This document shows, piece by piece, positions 1-10,558 of a stretch of DNA of 64,000 nucleotides. Origin of the DNA: Canna indica. Lineage: Eukaryota > Streptophyta > Magnoliopsida > Zingiberales > Cannaceae. Numbering within the stretch: position 1 is the stretch's first letter; every line of letters starts with the position of its first letter. The position numbers were made by a program, and so were the translations under genes. The stretch covers positions 58,070,001 to 58,134,000 of the forward strand of contig CP136891.1 in NCBI GenBank assembly GCA_034359265.1, in the 5' to 3' direction. A model generated the notes under the pieces. It was not told the origin of the DNA, did no database searches, and worked only from the letters and a program-made list of their open reading frames with translations.

Positions 1-92
1 ATGAATGTCCCCAAGGGACTACAACTCCAAAATATCAAAATACAGGTGCATGACAAACTACAAAAAAAACTCGACTACGACCCCTAACTAGG
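1..92 (-). mobile_element. Ty3/Gypsy LTR fragment
   Basis: The first 92 bases resemble, in the same orientation, the stretch at about 25935-26020 inside the minus-strand Gypsy LTR, and in reverse complement the region near 45540-45630 of the plus-strand Gypsy 5' LTR. Shared landmarks are the strings ctacaactcc, ctcgactacgacccc and ctaactagg. Similarity stops abruptly after position 92, where a Copia gag-like sequence begins. The fragment may continue upstream of the window. Confidence 0.7.
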
Positions 93-101
93 TCTAAATG
101 A

Positions 102-432
102 TTGAAGAATGATTCAATTAAAATTTACACAAACCTTCTAAGAGCATGGATGAATAGCCTCAAAAAGAAAATAAAAGTGTTTAGCGCTAATGTCAAGGTC
201 ATGAATGTTATACATTGTGGATTATCGATAAATGAATTTAATAGTAAATCTACTTGTAAATTCATTTTTGAAATTTGGCATATTTTTGAAACAACTCATG
301 AGGGAACTTCTTAAGTTAATTAGTCAAAAATTATTCCTCTTATGCATAATTATGAACTCTTTAGAATGTTCACTCATTAATCTATTAATGATATGTATGC
401 TCGCTTGCAAACGATTACTAATAGTTATCTAA
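102..432 (+). pseudogene. decayed Copia gag fragment
   Basis: The translation in one frame keeps landmarks of the Gag encoded on the other strand at 39543-39944: an SINEFN block, an ETTHEGTS block and the following LMHNYELF and SINDMYARLQ blocks. Three in-frame stops interrupt it (at about 312, 321 and 381). It corresponds to the middle of a Sirevirus-like Copia Gag. No PBS, LTR or downstream pol is attached, so it is an orphan fragment joined to a Gypsy LTR scrap. Confidence 0.75.
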
Positions 433-598
433 TTTTGCAAAACATTTTATTATACTTGAGTGTACAGTGTGTGAACACACTTAGATTAAGATTGTATTTG
501 TTGTTCCTTTGGTATAGCGGTGCATGCATCCTCAAGGGTCGAGGAATAAGTCATTGGTGTACCATCTTATGAGGAAAACATTTACAATAGTAAAATGG

Positions 599-1440
599 GA
601 GAAGTGCAGATTTGGTCCTATAAGTTTCATTTTTGTATTTTCAGTCTTATAAGTTTGCTTCGTAGCATAGATTTGGTTCTATCTGTGACAGTCCGTTAAC
701 TCTTCATCAATGTGGACTAACGTCATTCATACATGTTGACAGATTTGATCTTATAAGTTTCATTTTAAAATTTTCTGTCATATATGTTTGCCCCGTAGCA
801 CATATTTGGTCGTATATGTTGGTCCTGTAACACATATTTGGTCATATCCGCAACAGTCTGTTAACTTTTCGTCTACGAAAAAATAAACGACGTTATGTCC
901 ATGTTGACAGAGTTAACAGAACGTCGTGGGTAGGACCAAATCTATATGACAAACCGACATATAGACAAGTTGGTATGTTAATTCTGTAATATAGATTTGC
1001 TTCGTAACATGTATAAGTTTGCTTCGTAACATAAATTTGGTCATATTCATGATGGTCCGTTAACTCCGTCAATATGGACATAACGTCATTATTTTTTCGT
1101 GGACGAAAAGTTAACGGACCATCACAAATATGATCAAATTTGTGTTATGTGGTAAATATATTGAACCAAATTTGTTCTATGAGACAAATATATAGGACTA
1201 AATCTGTGCTACATGACAATTGGACTAAAAATTTCAAAATGAAACTTATAGGACCAAACCTGTCAACGTGTATGAACAACGTTAGTCCACATTGATAGAG
1301 AGTTAACAAACTGTCACGAATAGGACCAAATCTGCACTACGGAGCAAACTTATAGAATTGAAAATACATAAATGAATTTTATAGGACTAAAGTCCAAAAA
1401 CTTGAAAACTTATAGGATCAAATTTGCACTTCGACCTATT
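599..1440. repeat. large imperfect inverted-repeat (foldback/MITE-like) element
   Basis: The left arm (about 599-950) and the reverse complement of the right arm (about 1000-1440) share a long run of blocks: gaagtgcagatttggtcct, tataagtttcatttt, gtccgttaact, gtggactaacgt and the cgtc-acgaaaaaataa motif. Each arm also contains internal repeats of the 'atttggtcctata' type. No convincing target duplication was found. It codes for nothing recognisable. The structure fits a foldback or Mutator-like MITE; the superfamily is unproven. Confidence 0.65.
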
Positions 1441-1722
1441 ATGAAAATTCTATGCAAGGAGCTTAGGTGGTGAATTTAAGCTTGGTTAGAATCTTACTTT
1501 GTACATGCTTAACATTTATTTAGTTGTGTGAATCTTATTTTGCTAAGTACTTTGTACATGACAGTGTGCCTAAGATAGATAATTCACCTAAAAAGCTTAA
1601 ATTGCTAAGTTGATTTAACTTAGAAAGATACTATTCAATCCCCCCATGTGATACCTCTGTAATAATCATCGTGCTCACACTGTCATGTACTATAGTCTTC
1701 GAACCTTGACCTCACCCGTACG

Positions 1723-2698
1723 TAGGGGTGACAATTTTATCCGCACCCGCTAACTAAAAACCGCATCCGCACCGTATTCGATCCATATTCGCAAGTAAAA
1801 ATGGATATGGATACGGATACGAATTTAGAAAACTTATATTCGCGTGGATATGGTGCGGATACAGATATGGCTGTGGATCCGCACCGCCTATCCGCATCGC
1901 CTATCCGCGTCTCTGAATTACTATTTTGCCCATATAAGTTATTAATATATATAAGAGCTCTATGGTAATTTCATGTCAAGATGAATTTTGAAGTATATTA
2001 TATATTTATTTTGGATTAATGAATTGGTAATTTATTGATTTTTTAATTAAATATATAATTTTAATATTTTTTTATTAAATACGGTGCAGATACGGATGCG
2101 GTGCGGATATCCGTATTTGAAGCGGTGCGGATATGGATATCCATATTCACATCCGTAGCGGATACGATGCAGATACGGATGAGCGGATATGGGGTAGGGG
2201 TGGCAAAATGGGCCGGCCCGGCACGATAAGGTGGTGTGCCGGCCCAGCTCGGCCCGCTAATTCAGTGGGCCGGAAATTCCCGGCCCGGCCCGCAATATTT
2301 TGCGGGCCGCCCGGCACGGCCCACGAGCCCTCTTATTAACTAAAAAATTTGTAAAAAAATAATTTAAAATATTTAAGAGACTAAATAAGCATCAAATATG
2401 ACATTTCACATGAAAAACTCCATAAATTAACTTCATCTTTAATTTTAAAGCACTAAACAAGCCCTAATCTAGACTTAATTTTTTTATATATATGTTTAGC
2501 GGGCCAAACGGGCCGGCCTGGCCCGATAAGAGCCGGCCCGCGTCGGCCCGCAATGTTATCGGGCCAAATTTTTCGGCCCGGCCCGCAGTTATCATGCCGT
2601 GCTCGTGCCGTGCCTATTTTTGCCGCCCCTAATATGGGGTGCGGTGCGGATACGGATAATTCAGTATCCGCACCGTATCTGCTCCGTTGTCAGCCCTA
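1723..2698. mobile_element. non-autonomous hAT element (outer, interrupted)
   Basis: The element starts taggggtgac and ends gtcagcccta, forming a short terminal inverted repeat. It is flanked by a perfect 8-bp target duplication, cccgtacg, at 1715-1722 and 2699-2706; 8 bp is diagnostic of hAT. Subterminal regions are packed with ggtgcggatacggat-type repeats in both orientations, as expected for transposase-binding sites. No coding capacity. It is split by a second hAT at 2195-2631; without that insert it would be about 530 bp. Confidence 0.9.
2195..2631. mobile_element. non-autonomous hAT element (inner, nested)
   Basis: A 437-bp element starting taggggtggc and ending gccgccccta, flanked by a perfect 8-bp duplication, atatgggg, at 2187-2194 and 2632-2639. 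The ends are rich in ggccggcccg palindromes and the middle is AT-rich. Its GC-rich subterminal style resembles the large hAT elements at 14284-17203 and 50833-54046, so it could be mobilised by a related transposase (inference). No open frame of interest. Confidence 0.92.
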
Positions 2699-2706
2699 CC
2701 CGTACG

Positions 2707-4289
2707 TTATTGCAGCCCTACCCATGCACGACCATATCCTCACGCCTCAATCCCGAGCGTAGTCCCTACCTTACAACATAGCATGCCAACCCCCGCATCA
2801 CATTCATTAAGAAATATATTATCAAAACATTGATAATGAGACAATTGTGCAATGTTATCGACGCATGAAAACTCGTCAAGAAGAATTATAATATATATAT
2901 TTAATTTAATACTTTAACTTATGTTTTATACTAATAAATTACGTATGGACATATTTATTGTCTTTTATACGTAATATAATGAAATGCCTTTTGAAAAATA
3001 TGTTTATTTTTTCATATTGTTAATCATTTATCAATTTGAGTATGCTCCCGTGCCCTCCTGATTTTGATTCCTCTCAACTAGTGGCAGAGGCAAAAATTTA
3101 ACTAAGGTGGGTCTTGTTTAGAATATATAATAAATATCATCATAATAATTGAACTTCAAATTTTTAGTTAAAATCATAATTTATACCTAGTTCAAAAATT
3201 TCATCGCCGATTTTACTATTTTAAAAATATTATTAGTCTTTGAAATAAAAATATTTATTTCAATTAAGTATTTATAATTTCTAGTTTATTTATATATGTT
3301 TAATAAAGTGTTGAACTAAATTTATAAATTTTGATTAATTAGCTCAATTTGGTTAAGTCAAAATTTTCATGGTCATAAATTTGGTTAAGTCATAATTCAT
3401 ATTCATCCTAGCAACAACCATATATAATAGACAACACAAGAATATTTTGCGACATTCAAATAAATATTCATTTATTTCATGTAATTCAAATTACAATCGC
3501 AGTCAAATACATTCTTATAGTAAAAATTGAAATTACAATTCCAAATAGTTCATCCCCAACTATATCAAAGCTTTTGCAGTAGTTTTCTTCACTTTAATTT
3601 AGTATAACATCATCATAGTCATCCATGTTTGCTTGTATCTTGAAAAGATGAGGTATTCTACTATAATAAAATGTAGGGCTATATGATGACTGCGAAGCAC
3701 CAAATGGTAGTCGCCTTCGATTCGAAGCTCAACAAAAAAGTTTATGTCCATAAACTTATAAAGAAACATTATTCCAAAATATAAAAAAATGGTTCAACAA
3801 ATAACAACAAGAGCAGGAATTTTTCAAAACTAGAGATATATACAGGAGTAGTAGCCATTGAAAAATATTATGGAGATGTACAACATCAAAGATAACCACA
3901 TCATATTTAACAGATCAGACCAATAACAGAAGCTCAAAAAGAGCAGACCAATAACAGAAGCAGCAACAAAGGAAAAAAAAATAGCCACATCAGATTTAAC
4001 ATATCAGACCAATAATAGAAGCTCAAAATAAGATCGGACCAATAACAGAAGCAACAACATTAGATGAAAAGAAGAAGCAAAGTATGAAAAAAAAGTTTAT
4101 GGACAAATATTATTTTAGGGCTATTAAAAGTTGTAAAACACCACTAGATGTTCACTTTAAATAACTAGCCCTTATAGCAAACTAGAAGAACAACCCAATA
4201 AGCAGATCATACATTACAAACACAATCCTGCATGTCCAATAATTCCATAACCAATAATTTCGCATAACCAGTCCAATAAGCACAATATA
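2707..4289. other. AT-rich tract, no gene seen
   Basis: No coding region, RNA gene or clean element boundary was recognised. Around 3900-4060 the string 'agaccaataacagaagc' recurs imperfectly, probably local tandem duplication. The tract may be the decayed left part of the Harbinger-like element whose other end is at 6574, but no matching left terminus was found. Confidence 0.5.
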
Positions 4290-4620
4290 CAGCAACAACA
4301 GCAACCAACAACAGTCATCAATCATCAAACCATATAGAAATGAGCAATAACAATCACCAACAACAGTCATCAACCATCAAACCCTATAAAAATGAGCAAT
4401 AACAACGACCACCACCAACAACCATCAACTATCAAACCATATAAAAATGAGCAATAATAGACACAAAAAATAGCCACCAACAACAAAGATATAGAAATAA
4501 GCAATAACAACCACTAACAACAATGATATAGAAATGAGCTATAACAGCCAACAACAACAGCCACAAACAACAATCATATAGAAATGAGCAATAACAGCCA
4601 CAAACACTAGCTCACCATAT
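4290..4620. repeat. imperfect tandem repeat, CAACAA-rich
   Basis: About five degenerate copies of a unit containing 'catcaaaccatatagaaatg' followed by 'agcaataacaaccaacaac'. Units vary in length by internal CAA expansions and contractions. Short open frames here are by-products of the repeat. Confidence 0.7.
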
Positions 4621-4725
4621 ATCATTGTAAGATCCATATAAATGTTGGGCGATGAAGGAAATGCACACCACCATTAATTGATGATCACCTCAAATTCATT
4701 GCCCACACAAGAAATGACCTGCCCA

Positions 4726-5053
4726 TTATCTCATTGAAGAACAATTCCAAACGATTTCATCAGCTTCAATGATATTTGTGTTAGGATTCCAGGTTACTCC
4801 AATATGGTTAATTAGCTCTTTGAAACATTGATAAGTTCTATGAAGACAATATTTTTTTTGTCTACACTTATCAAACCCAAATTTGCCCCCAAACTTTTTC
4901 TCCAACTTATCACTAATCCCCTCCCAACTTTTTTTTATCATAGTTGGTGGTACCACGTTGCCTTGTGTAATCCGTCAAAATATTCAAAAATTCTTTAGTG
5001 ACAAGGTGGGTCCACTCAGTCACATTTTCTTGTGGTTTGCGATGGCCACCCAT
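4726..5053 (-). pseudogene. Myb/SANT-like DNA-binding protein fragment (Harbinger-associated type)
   Basis: Read on the minus strand, an ATG at 5051-5053 opens a frame with an EFLNIL helix. After a one-base frameshift near 4960 the next frame continues through KSWEGISDKLEKKFG, FDKCRQKK and HIGVTWNPNTN. This order of W, C-R-Q-K and GVTWNP landmarks is typical of the plant Myb/SANT-like domain found in PIF/Harbinger ORF1 proteins and in L10-interacting MYB-domain proteins. The frame stops soon after the domain. It lies on the same strand as a Harbinger-like terminus at 6574 and a possible 5' exon at 6172-6300, which supports a transposon origin. It is broken and incomplete. Confidence 0.65.
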
Positions 5054-6171
5054 GTTTATCTATTTCTTCTATAATCGTAAACCAAATCAGAACATATTAT
5101 AAACTAATAAACAAATTTCTGGAAAAAATACTGTTAAACTAATAAATAGAACAGAACATAGTATAACAACTGATCATAAAAAAAAAAAAATCAATTAACA
5201 GATTTTTGGAAAGGATAATATCAGTTTGCAAAAAAAAAAACATAGTAAAAAAAATCAATTTGAAATAACAGTTAGCATGCTTACAAATGATAACTAGTTA
5301 TTATTTAGTATATATGATAATTAGAACTATTTCATAACCAGAATAGAACATATGAAACTGATTAAGCTCATGATGATTATTACCATACTATATAATGTTA
5401 TTACCATACTATAAGTTTCAACCAAATAAAATGAAATTAATCAAAAGAAGTAGTGTAACTTGATACAGAATAATAGATCATGTAAAAGAAGATCAGTAAA
5501 ATATTAGTGTAACCTGATAAAGATAACTAGATAAACATACCATACTAAACATATCATACATAACATGTATAACCTTATAACAATATTATGCTAAACATAT
5601 CATGCAATAGATCTGTAACATGATAATATTACATAACTTGATAACAATAGATCTGTAACATGATAATACATATCAATACAATATCAACATAACCAGTCAT
5701 CAACAACAAATCTTATTATAGAATAATATCATACATAACCAGTCATCAACAACAGATCTTGTTACAGAACAATACATATATGTAAAAATGATCTGTAAAA
5801 AGAGACAAAACAATAGATCTATAAACCCTATATAAAAAAACAAGAAATAACAATAGTTCTGTTTCAAAAAAATAACAAGACATAACCATAAACCCTAGAT
5901 AAAAAAATGAAGACAAATAGATCAGACATAAGAAGAAAGTGTAAATCGGACAATATCATATAAAACCTAAACCCTAGATAAAAAAACAATACAACACACC
6001 ATAGATCGAGTCAAGTTCGAGAAGAAGAAAGCATAAACTGAAGCCCTAAGAAAAAACAATAGAAGCCCTAAGAAAAAAACCCTAGATCGAGTCAAGTTCA
6101 AGAAGAGGAAAGCGTAGATCGAGAAGAAGAAAACGTAGATCCAGAATATGAAGGGTAGGAATAGACCTTAC
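5054..6171. other. AT-rich tract, possible intron of the Myb-like unit
   Basis: No coding sequence was seen. Repeated phrases such as 'ataaccagtcatcaacaac' and 'agatctgtaacatgataat' suggest local duplications. If the splice donor at 6172 is real, much of this tract was an intron on the minus strand. That is inference. Confidence 0.4.
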
Positions 6172-6574
6172 CTTCAAAGGAGTGGTCGAAAAAAATCGAG
6201 GAGAGGAAGTTGGCGTTGGGCGAGAAGTTGTCGCCGAGCTCTGCTAGGGTTTGGGTGAAGGGTGAGTCGCGTGGGATGAGAGACCCGTAAGGAGCAGTAT
6301 CAGGTTTTGTTTATTGAATCGAAAATGGGCTATTTTCTACATATTCACAAGAATGCCACTCTGCTCGTTTTCTATTTTGGATGAAAACAAAAAATATTGA
6401 TTCAGTGTTTTCTAATTCATGTACAAATGACGTTTTGAAGAAAACGTGTCCCGGAGAAAATAACTGCCCATTTTCGGCTATTTAGCGCAATCAAACTCGA
6501 TTTCGGGCGCGTTTTGGTTTTCAACAAAAAACCAAAACCCAAAATGCGCCCATTTTGAGTAACCAAACAGCCCC
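6172..6574 (-). mobile_element. PIF/Harbinger-like terminus with putative 5' non-coding exon
   Basis: On the minus strand the terminus reads ggggctgtttggttactc from 6574, the typical GGGG-TGTTTGGTT start of Harbinger/Tourist elements. It abuts TTA at 6575-6577, the usual 3-bp target. Further in, a stretch with 'aaaccctagcagagctcg' ends at a good splice donor, GAAG|GTAAGG, at 6172/6171. It has no ATG and resembles a 5' UTR exon. The Myb/SANT-like pseudogene lies downstream on the same strand. The opposite end was not found. Confidence 0.5.
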
Positions 6575-7659
6575 TTAATATGTCTTTGTAAATAGAGCAC
6601 AAATGTGATGTTTAATATGATAGTGCACACTAGTCATTTATGCTCTTCTACTTGTTAACCAAGCTTACATCAGACTTGTGTCCATTGCATGCAAGGAAAC
6701 CAACAAAATTTTGCCGTGAATATAGGGTGTGGGAAATAGACACTAACGAAGGAGAGGGATCATAAGGCAGAGCTTATAGAAAGAAACATAATGAAAACCA
6801 ACGCTAATATTTAGCATCAGTTTTTATTCGACAATAATTAAGCAAATTATTGTAGTGGCCACGAGACTCTAGAGTTCATGGTAACTGCAATTATGATTAA
6901 AGGATATGCCGTGAGTCACAATTAAAATCTAAATATCACTTTTGGTTTAGACTTCCAAAATATGTTAATCCTTGCAAGTAATACTCAGTTTCTCAGGCAT
7001 GCACATGCACTTATTATTAAAGGATATGAATACACAAATCACATACCATAGATGTAAAGACTATAGAGTTCATAGTAACTCCACCAGCTGAACTCTTACA
7101 TGGTTATGCTAATCCTTGACACTTCTACCATTCAATGAACTAGAGTCTTCAGTGCACAAGAAAACAAAGAGGAAGGAATCAAACACAAACGAATCAAATA
7201 TACCTAGAGATTAAATACAAGAAATAAAGGTAAAAAAATTCAATTACTTCAAGTCCAAATCACACATTAAAAATAAATATCTCTTCGAGCAAGTGACATA
7301 AGAAAACAAAAACAAAAACATTAAGATGGAGCAAGAGGTTCAAGTGTAAATAACATGAGGAAAAAATGCCTAAACTCAAAACTAAAATGACATTAAAACG
7401 AATTGTGAAACCAAGCTACTCGAGCGGTGATGGTTGGTGCGGGGAGAGGGGCAACGGGCTTTCGAGAATGGGCGGTGTTGGAAGAGGGGCGATGAGTTTC
7501 GGCGATGGAGCGATGCGGGGAGAGGGGCAATGCAGTGAGATATGCAAGCAGGAGTGAAAAAAATAAAGAGGAATAGCTAAAAATTAGAACCATAGTGCTA
7601 TGATTATATATGTTTTTATTTTAATATGATTAAGATTTAATTATTTATCAATTTAGAGA
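6575..7659. other. intergenic sequence, no gene seen
   Basis: No feature was recognised apart from a G-rich patch at about 7430-7555 with a repeated 'gcggggagaggggcaa' phrase, which produces short frames on both strands that look like low-complexity artefacts. Confidence 0.4.
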
Positions 7660-7786
7660 CTAATACTTAATTGCCGAGATAATATTAAAGGCAAATATTT
7701 TTGTTTGCCTCTAAATATTATATTTAGGGACAAATAAATTAAATGCCTCTAAATAATTTCCTCTAATTGAGGCATTTGATGTAGTG
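7660..7786. mobile_element. CACTA-type terminus (right end)
   Basis: The sequence ends ...gatgtagtg at 7786; read in reverse this is CACTACATC. It is preceded by inverted and direct copies of 'gaggcaaa' and 'agaggcattt', which look like CACTA subterminal repeats. The opposite CACTA end and a 3-bp duplication were not identified. Confidence 0.5.
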
Positions 7787-8269
7787 TAGAGTAGTGGACT
7801 TAAGAGTCCTTTCGAAGTGCTATCTCAAGGGTTTGAGTTCATTGTCATGCAATGTTTTTCTTTCTTGACCATGTATATATATTTTTTCGTTGTTTTTCCC
7901 TTTCCTTTAAGTTAAAGTTCGGATTTTATAATTTTGGATCGATACCTAAAAATTTTCGGATCGGGTTGGGCCAGGGAAATACCCACCCAAAAGAATCAAA
8001 TATGTCTTGAAAACCCAATTACTACTGGTTCATATTTTTCAAGTCGAGTCGGTGTGTTATCTGGAATTAAAAAAAAGAAACAAAAAAAAGAAACAAATGA
8101 CAATGGGTGTGAACCATCGCTCAAGAGCATTGATTTGTGATCGATCTAGTGGTTTCAACTGCGGTGACTTTGGTTTCGTTTTGGTTTATTCTCTTGACTT
8201 TTTCATTTCATGGTTGTGCTTTTGCTTGGGAGAAAAGTTATGATTTGGAATATTTGTTGTTTCCTTTTG
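7787..8269. other. no gene seen
   Basis: Non-coding sequence containing 'ggatcgggttgggcc', a phrase that recurs in similar form at about 8925-9060 on the far side of the TRIM. The two pieces may be one older repeat split by the TRIM insertion. Confidence 0.35.
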
Positions 8270-8274
8270 GTTAT

Positions 8275-8823
8275 TGTTAAGAAATTAGTAGGCCTAACTT
8301 ACCCCAAAAGCTAGCTCATGGGGAGAGGATTGCCCAAACTATTTAAAGATTATCTTGACCATATTTTAACAAATGTGGAACTTTAACACACCCCCCTCAC
8401 GCCCAGGATTAGACATCTGGAGCGTGGAGTTTTGCAGGACTGGACATATGTGGGTGACACAATATCAACCACAGGATAGGCTCTGATACCATGTTAAGGA
8501 ATTAGTGGGCCTAACTTACCCCAAAAGCTAGCTCCTGAGGAGAGGATTGCCCAAACTATTTAAATACTACTTTGGTCATATTTTTAACTAATGTGAGACT
8601 TTAACACACTCTCCTTACGCCCAGGATTAGACATCTGGAGCGTAGAGTTTTGCATGATTAGACATCTACGGGTGGCACAATATCAACCACACAATTGACT
8701 CTGATACCATGTTAAGAAATTAGTAGGTTTAACTCACCCCAAAAGCTAGCTCACGGGGAGAGAATTGCCCAAACTATTTAAATGATATCTTGGCCATATT
8801 TTAACAAATGTGAGATTTTAACA
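8275..8823 (-). mobile_element. TRIM retrotransposon with three LTRs
   Basis: Three near-identical LTRs of 114-115 bp lie at 8275-8388, 8492-8606 and 8710-8823, each starting tgttaag and ending ttaaca on the plus strand (TG...CA). Two 103-bp internal segments separate them. Each internal segment has, on the minus strand, an initiator-Met primer-binding site (TGGTATCAGAG-) next to its LTR, at 8698-8709 and 8480-8491. Each also has a purine-rich tract (the complement of cccccctcacgccc, or its variant) before the next LTR. The whole array is flanked by a perfect 5-bp duplication, gttat, at 8270-8274 and 8824-8828. No coding capacity; it must have used another element's proteins. Confidence 0.95.
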
Positions 8824-8828
8824 GTTAT

Positions 8829-9185
8829 TCTAAGGGAAATTTTAACTTAGATATGTGAAATGTATTTGTTTGTGTCGGGAGAAAGTGACAAAGGAAATTC
8901 ATTTTTTTGATTTAATTCAAATTGGGGTCGGGTTGGGCCCCCGTCGGGTTATTTTTTAAAACTTGAGAACCGAATTAAGGTATATAACACTCTCGATTAT
9001 GAAACCTAGTATTTAATTGGTTTTCAAGTTTTTCAGGTGGGTTTATGTCGGATCGGTTCGGATCGTGTCTCGGGTTTACATACTAATAGAAAATTATTTT
9101 TGGTTGTTTGAGTACAAAATATTTCAAATATAACAGAATATAAACTCATTCATGAATATGATTCATCTTCAATTTAAAAAGTAAA
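8829..9185. other. no gene seen
   Basis: Non-coding. It contains 'gggtcgggttgggcc' and 'ggatcggttcggatcg' phrases similar to 7940-7975, suggesting an older GC-phrase repeat interrupted by the TRIM. No clear ends. Confidence 0.35.
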
Positions 9186-10274
9186 TTATAGTCGCAAATT
9201 TCTTTCAGTCACTTCTAAGCTCCATAACTAGATACAAAAAATTAAAATTAAAATTTGTGATTAAATCGACAACAAGCACCACAATTTTAGTATAAAATAC
9301 AAAAGAAAAAAAATGATAATTGCTCCTTGATATAGAAGTAGCTACGAATTATTCATGAAAATTTAATTAGCTCTAAAAGATCTAATCCTCCCACCACCAA
9401 AAGGTAGATATATGGCGTGAATAAATTTTATTTGATTTGACTTCAACCATTAGCCACGAATTTTTATGTGAAATCTATACATATTATTTTTCACAACAAT
9501 ATCATGACAAATCGAGCATTCATTACTTGATACCACTAGCCACTAGCATAATGTGGTTATAGTTTACCTTAGTAGCCACATATGTTACGTCATCACAAAA
9601 ATGTAGAGTGACGCTAAATAAGGATCCTTTGGCGGTCAATATATAACCATGAAATATGATTGTGACAAAGAATATGTTTCTTCTAATAAATATACAGTCA
9701 AAACAACAGTTGCTAACTACTAACCATGACCTTCTCATGGCTAGTAAGTTGCAAATCTTATGAACTACTAACCACGAGGTACTTATGGCTATTAAGTACA
9801 TCAGTAGCCATTGATGTTATTATCGTCACAAGAATAGAGAATGATGTCAAATAAATATCATTTGACGATAAATATATAACCATGAAACTAATATGGTTGT
9901 GGCAAAAAATATATTTCTTCTCACAAATATGCAGCCGTGGCAAACACTGTGAACTACTAACCACAAGGAACTCATGGATATTAAATACATCAATAGCCAC
10001 AAAATATTTGTTTCGTTACAAAAAAATACAAATGTCATAAAAAACGTACTCTTTGACGGTAAATGTATATCAACGAGCTTATGTTAGTGGTAACTAATAT
10101 ATAATGCTCTTTGTTGCTGGTGTTATGCTTTGTTGTCATGATGCTACATGTTTGTGGGAAAAGAAAAATGTAATTGTCACGAATGTCTAGAACGTGACTA
10201 CAAAATGACTTATTGCCACAAAAGCGTGTTTCATGGATAAAAGTTCGTGGGTATAAGAGTGATTTGTTATAGTG
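9186..10274. mobile_element. CACTA-like fragment, right terminus at 10274
   Basis: The right end, read in reverse, is CACTATAACAAATCACTC, matching in style the left end at 57314 (CACTACAACAGATAAGACTT). Both continue with cacgaa, ttgtggcaataa and ttttgtagtcacg blocks. The body carries repeated 'actaaccacgaggtacttatgg'-like units spaced about 200 bp apart, typical of CACTA subterminal arrays. No transposase is present. The left limit is approximate and no target duplication was established. Confidence 0.6.
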
Positions 10275-10558
10275 ATTCTTTCTTACTTGAGCATCGAAAT
10301 ATCTTTGCAAGTCACCTCTAGAGCCGCGTCCAGATTAGGAAATACAAATACCTGCATCACCCCGACTTCAGACAAAACATATATATTGTATGATAAAATC
10401 ATTTTATATATTTATGGTATTCTATATAATCCAACAATTTTTTTTAATAATAATTCATTATTTTGTATTATTATTAATTATAATAAATTATAATAAAAAT
10501 ATTATTTTAAGTAAATATGTTTAACATTACCAAGAAAATTATTTTAATCATTTTACTT

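Noticed and set aside
9523..10310. Overlapping minus-strand frames of 60-92 aa
   Set aside because: They fall in the CACTA-like subterminal repeat region and repeat the same peptide phrases because the DNA is repetitive.
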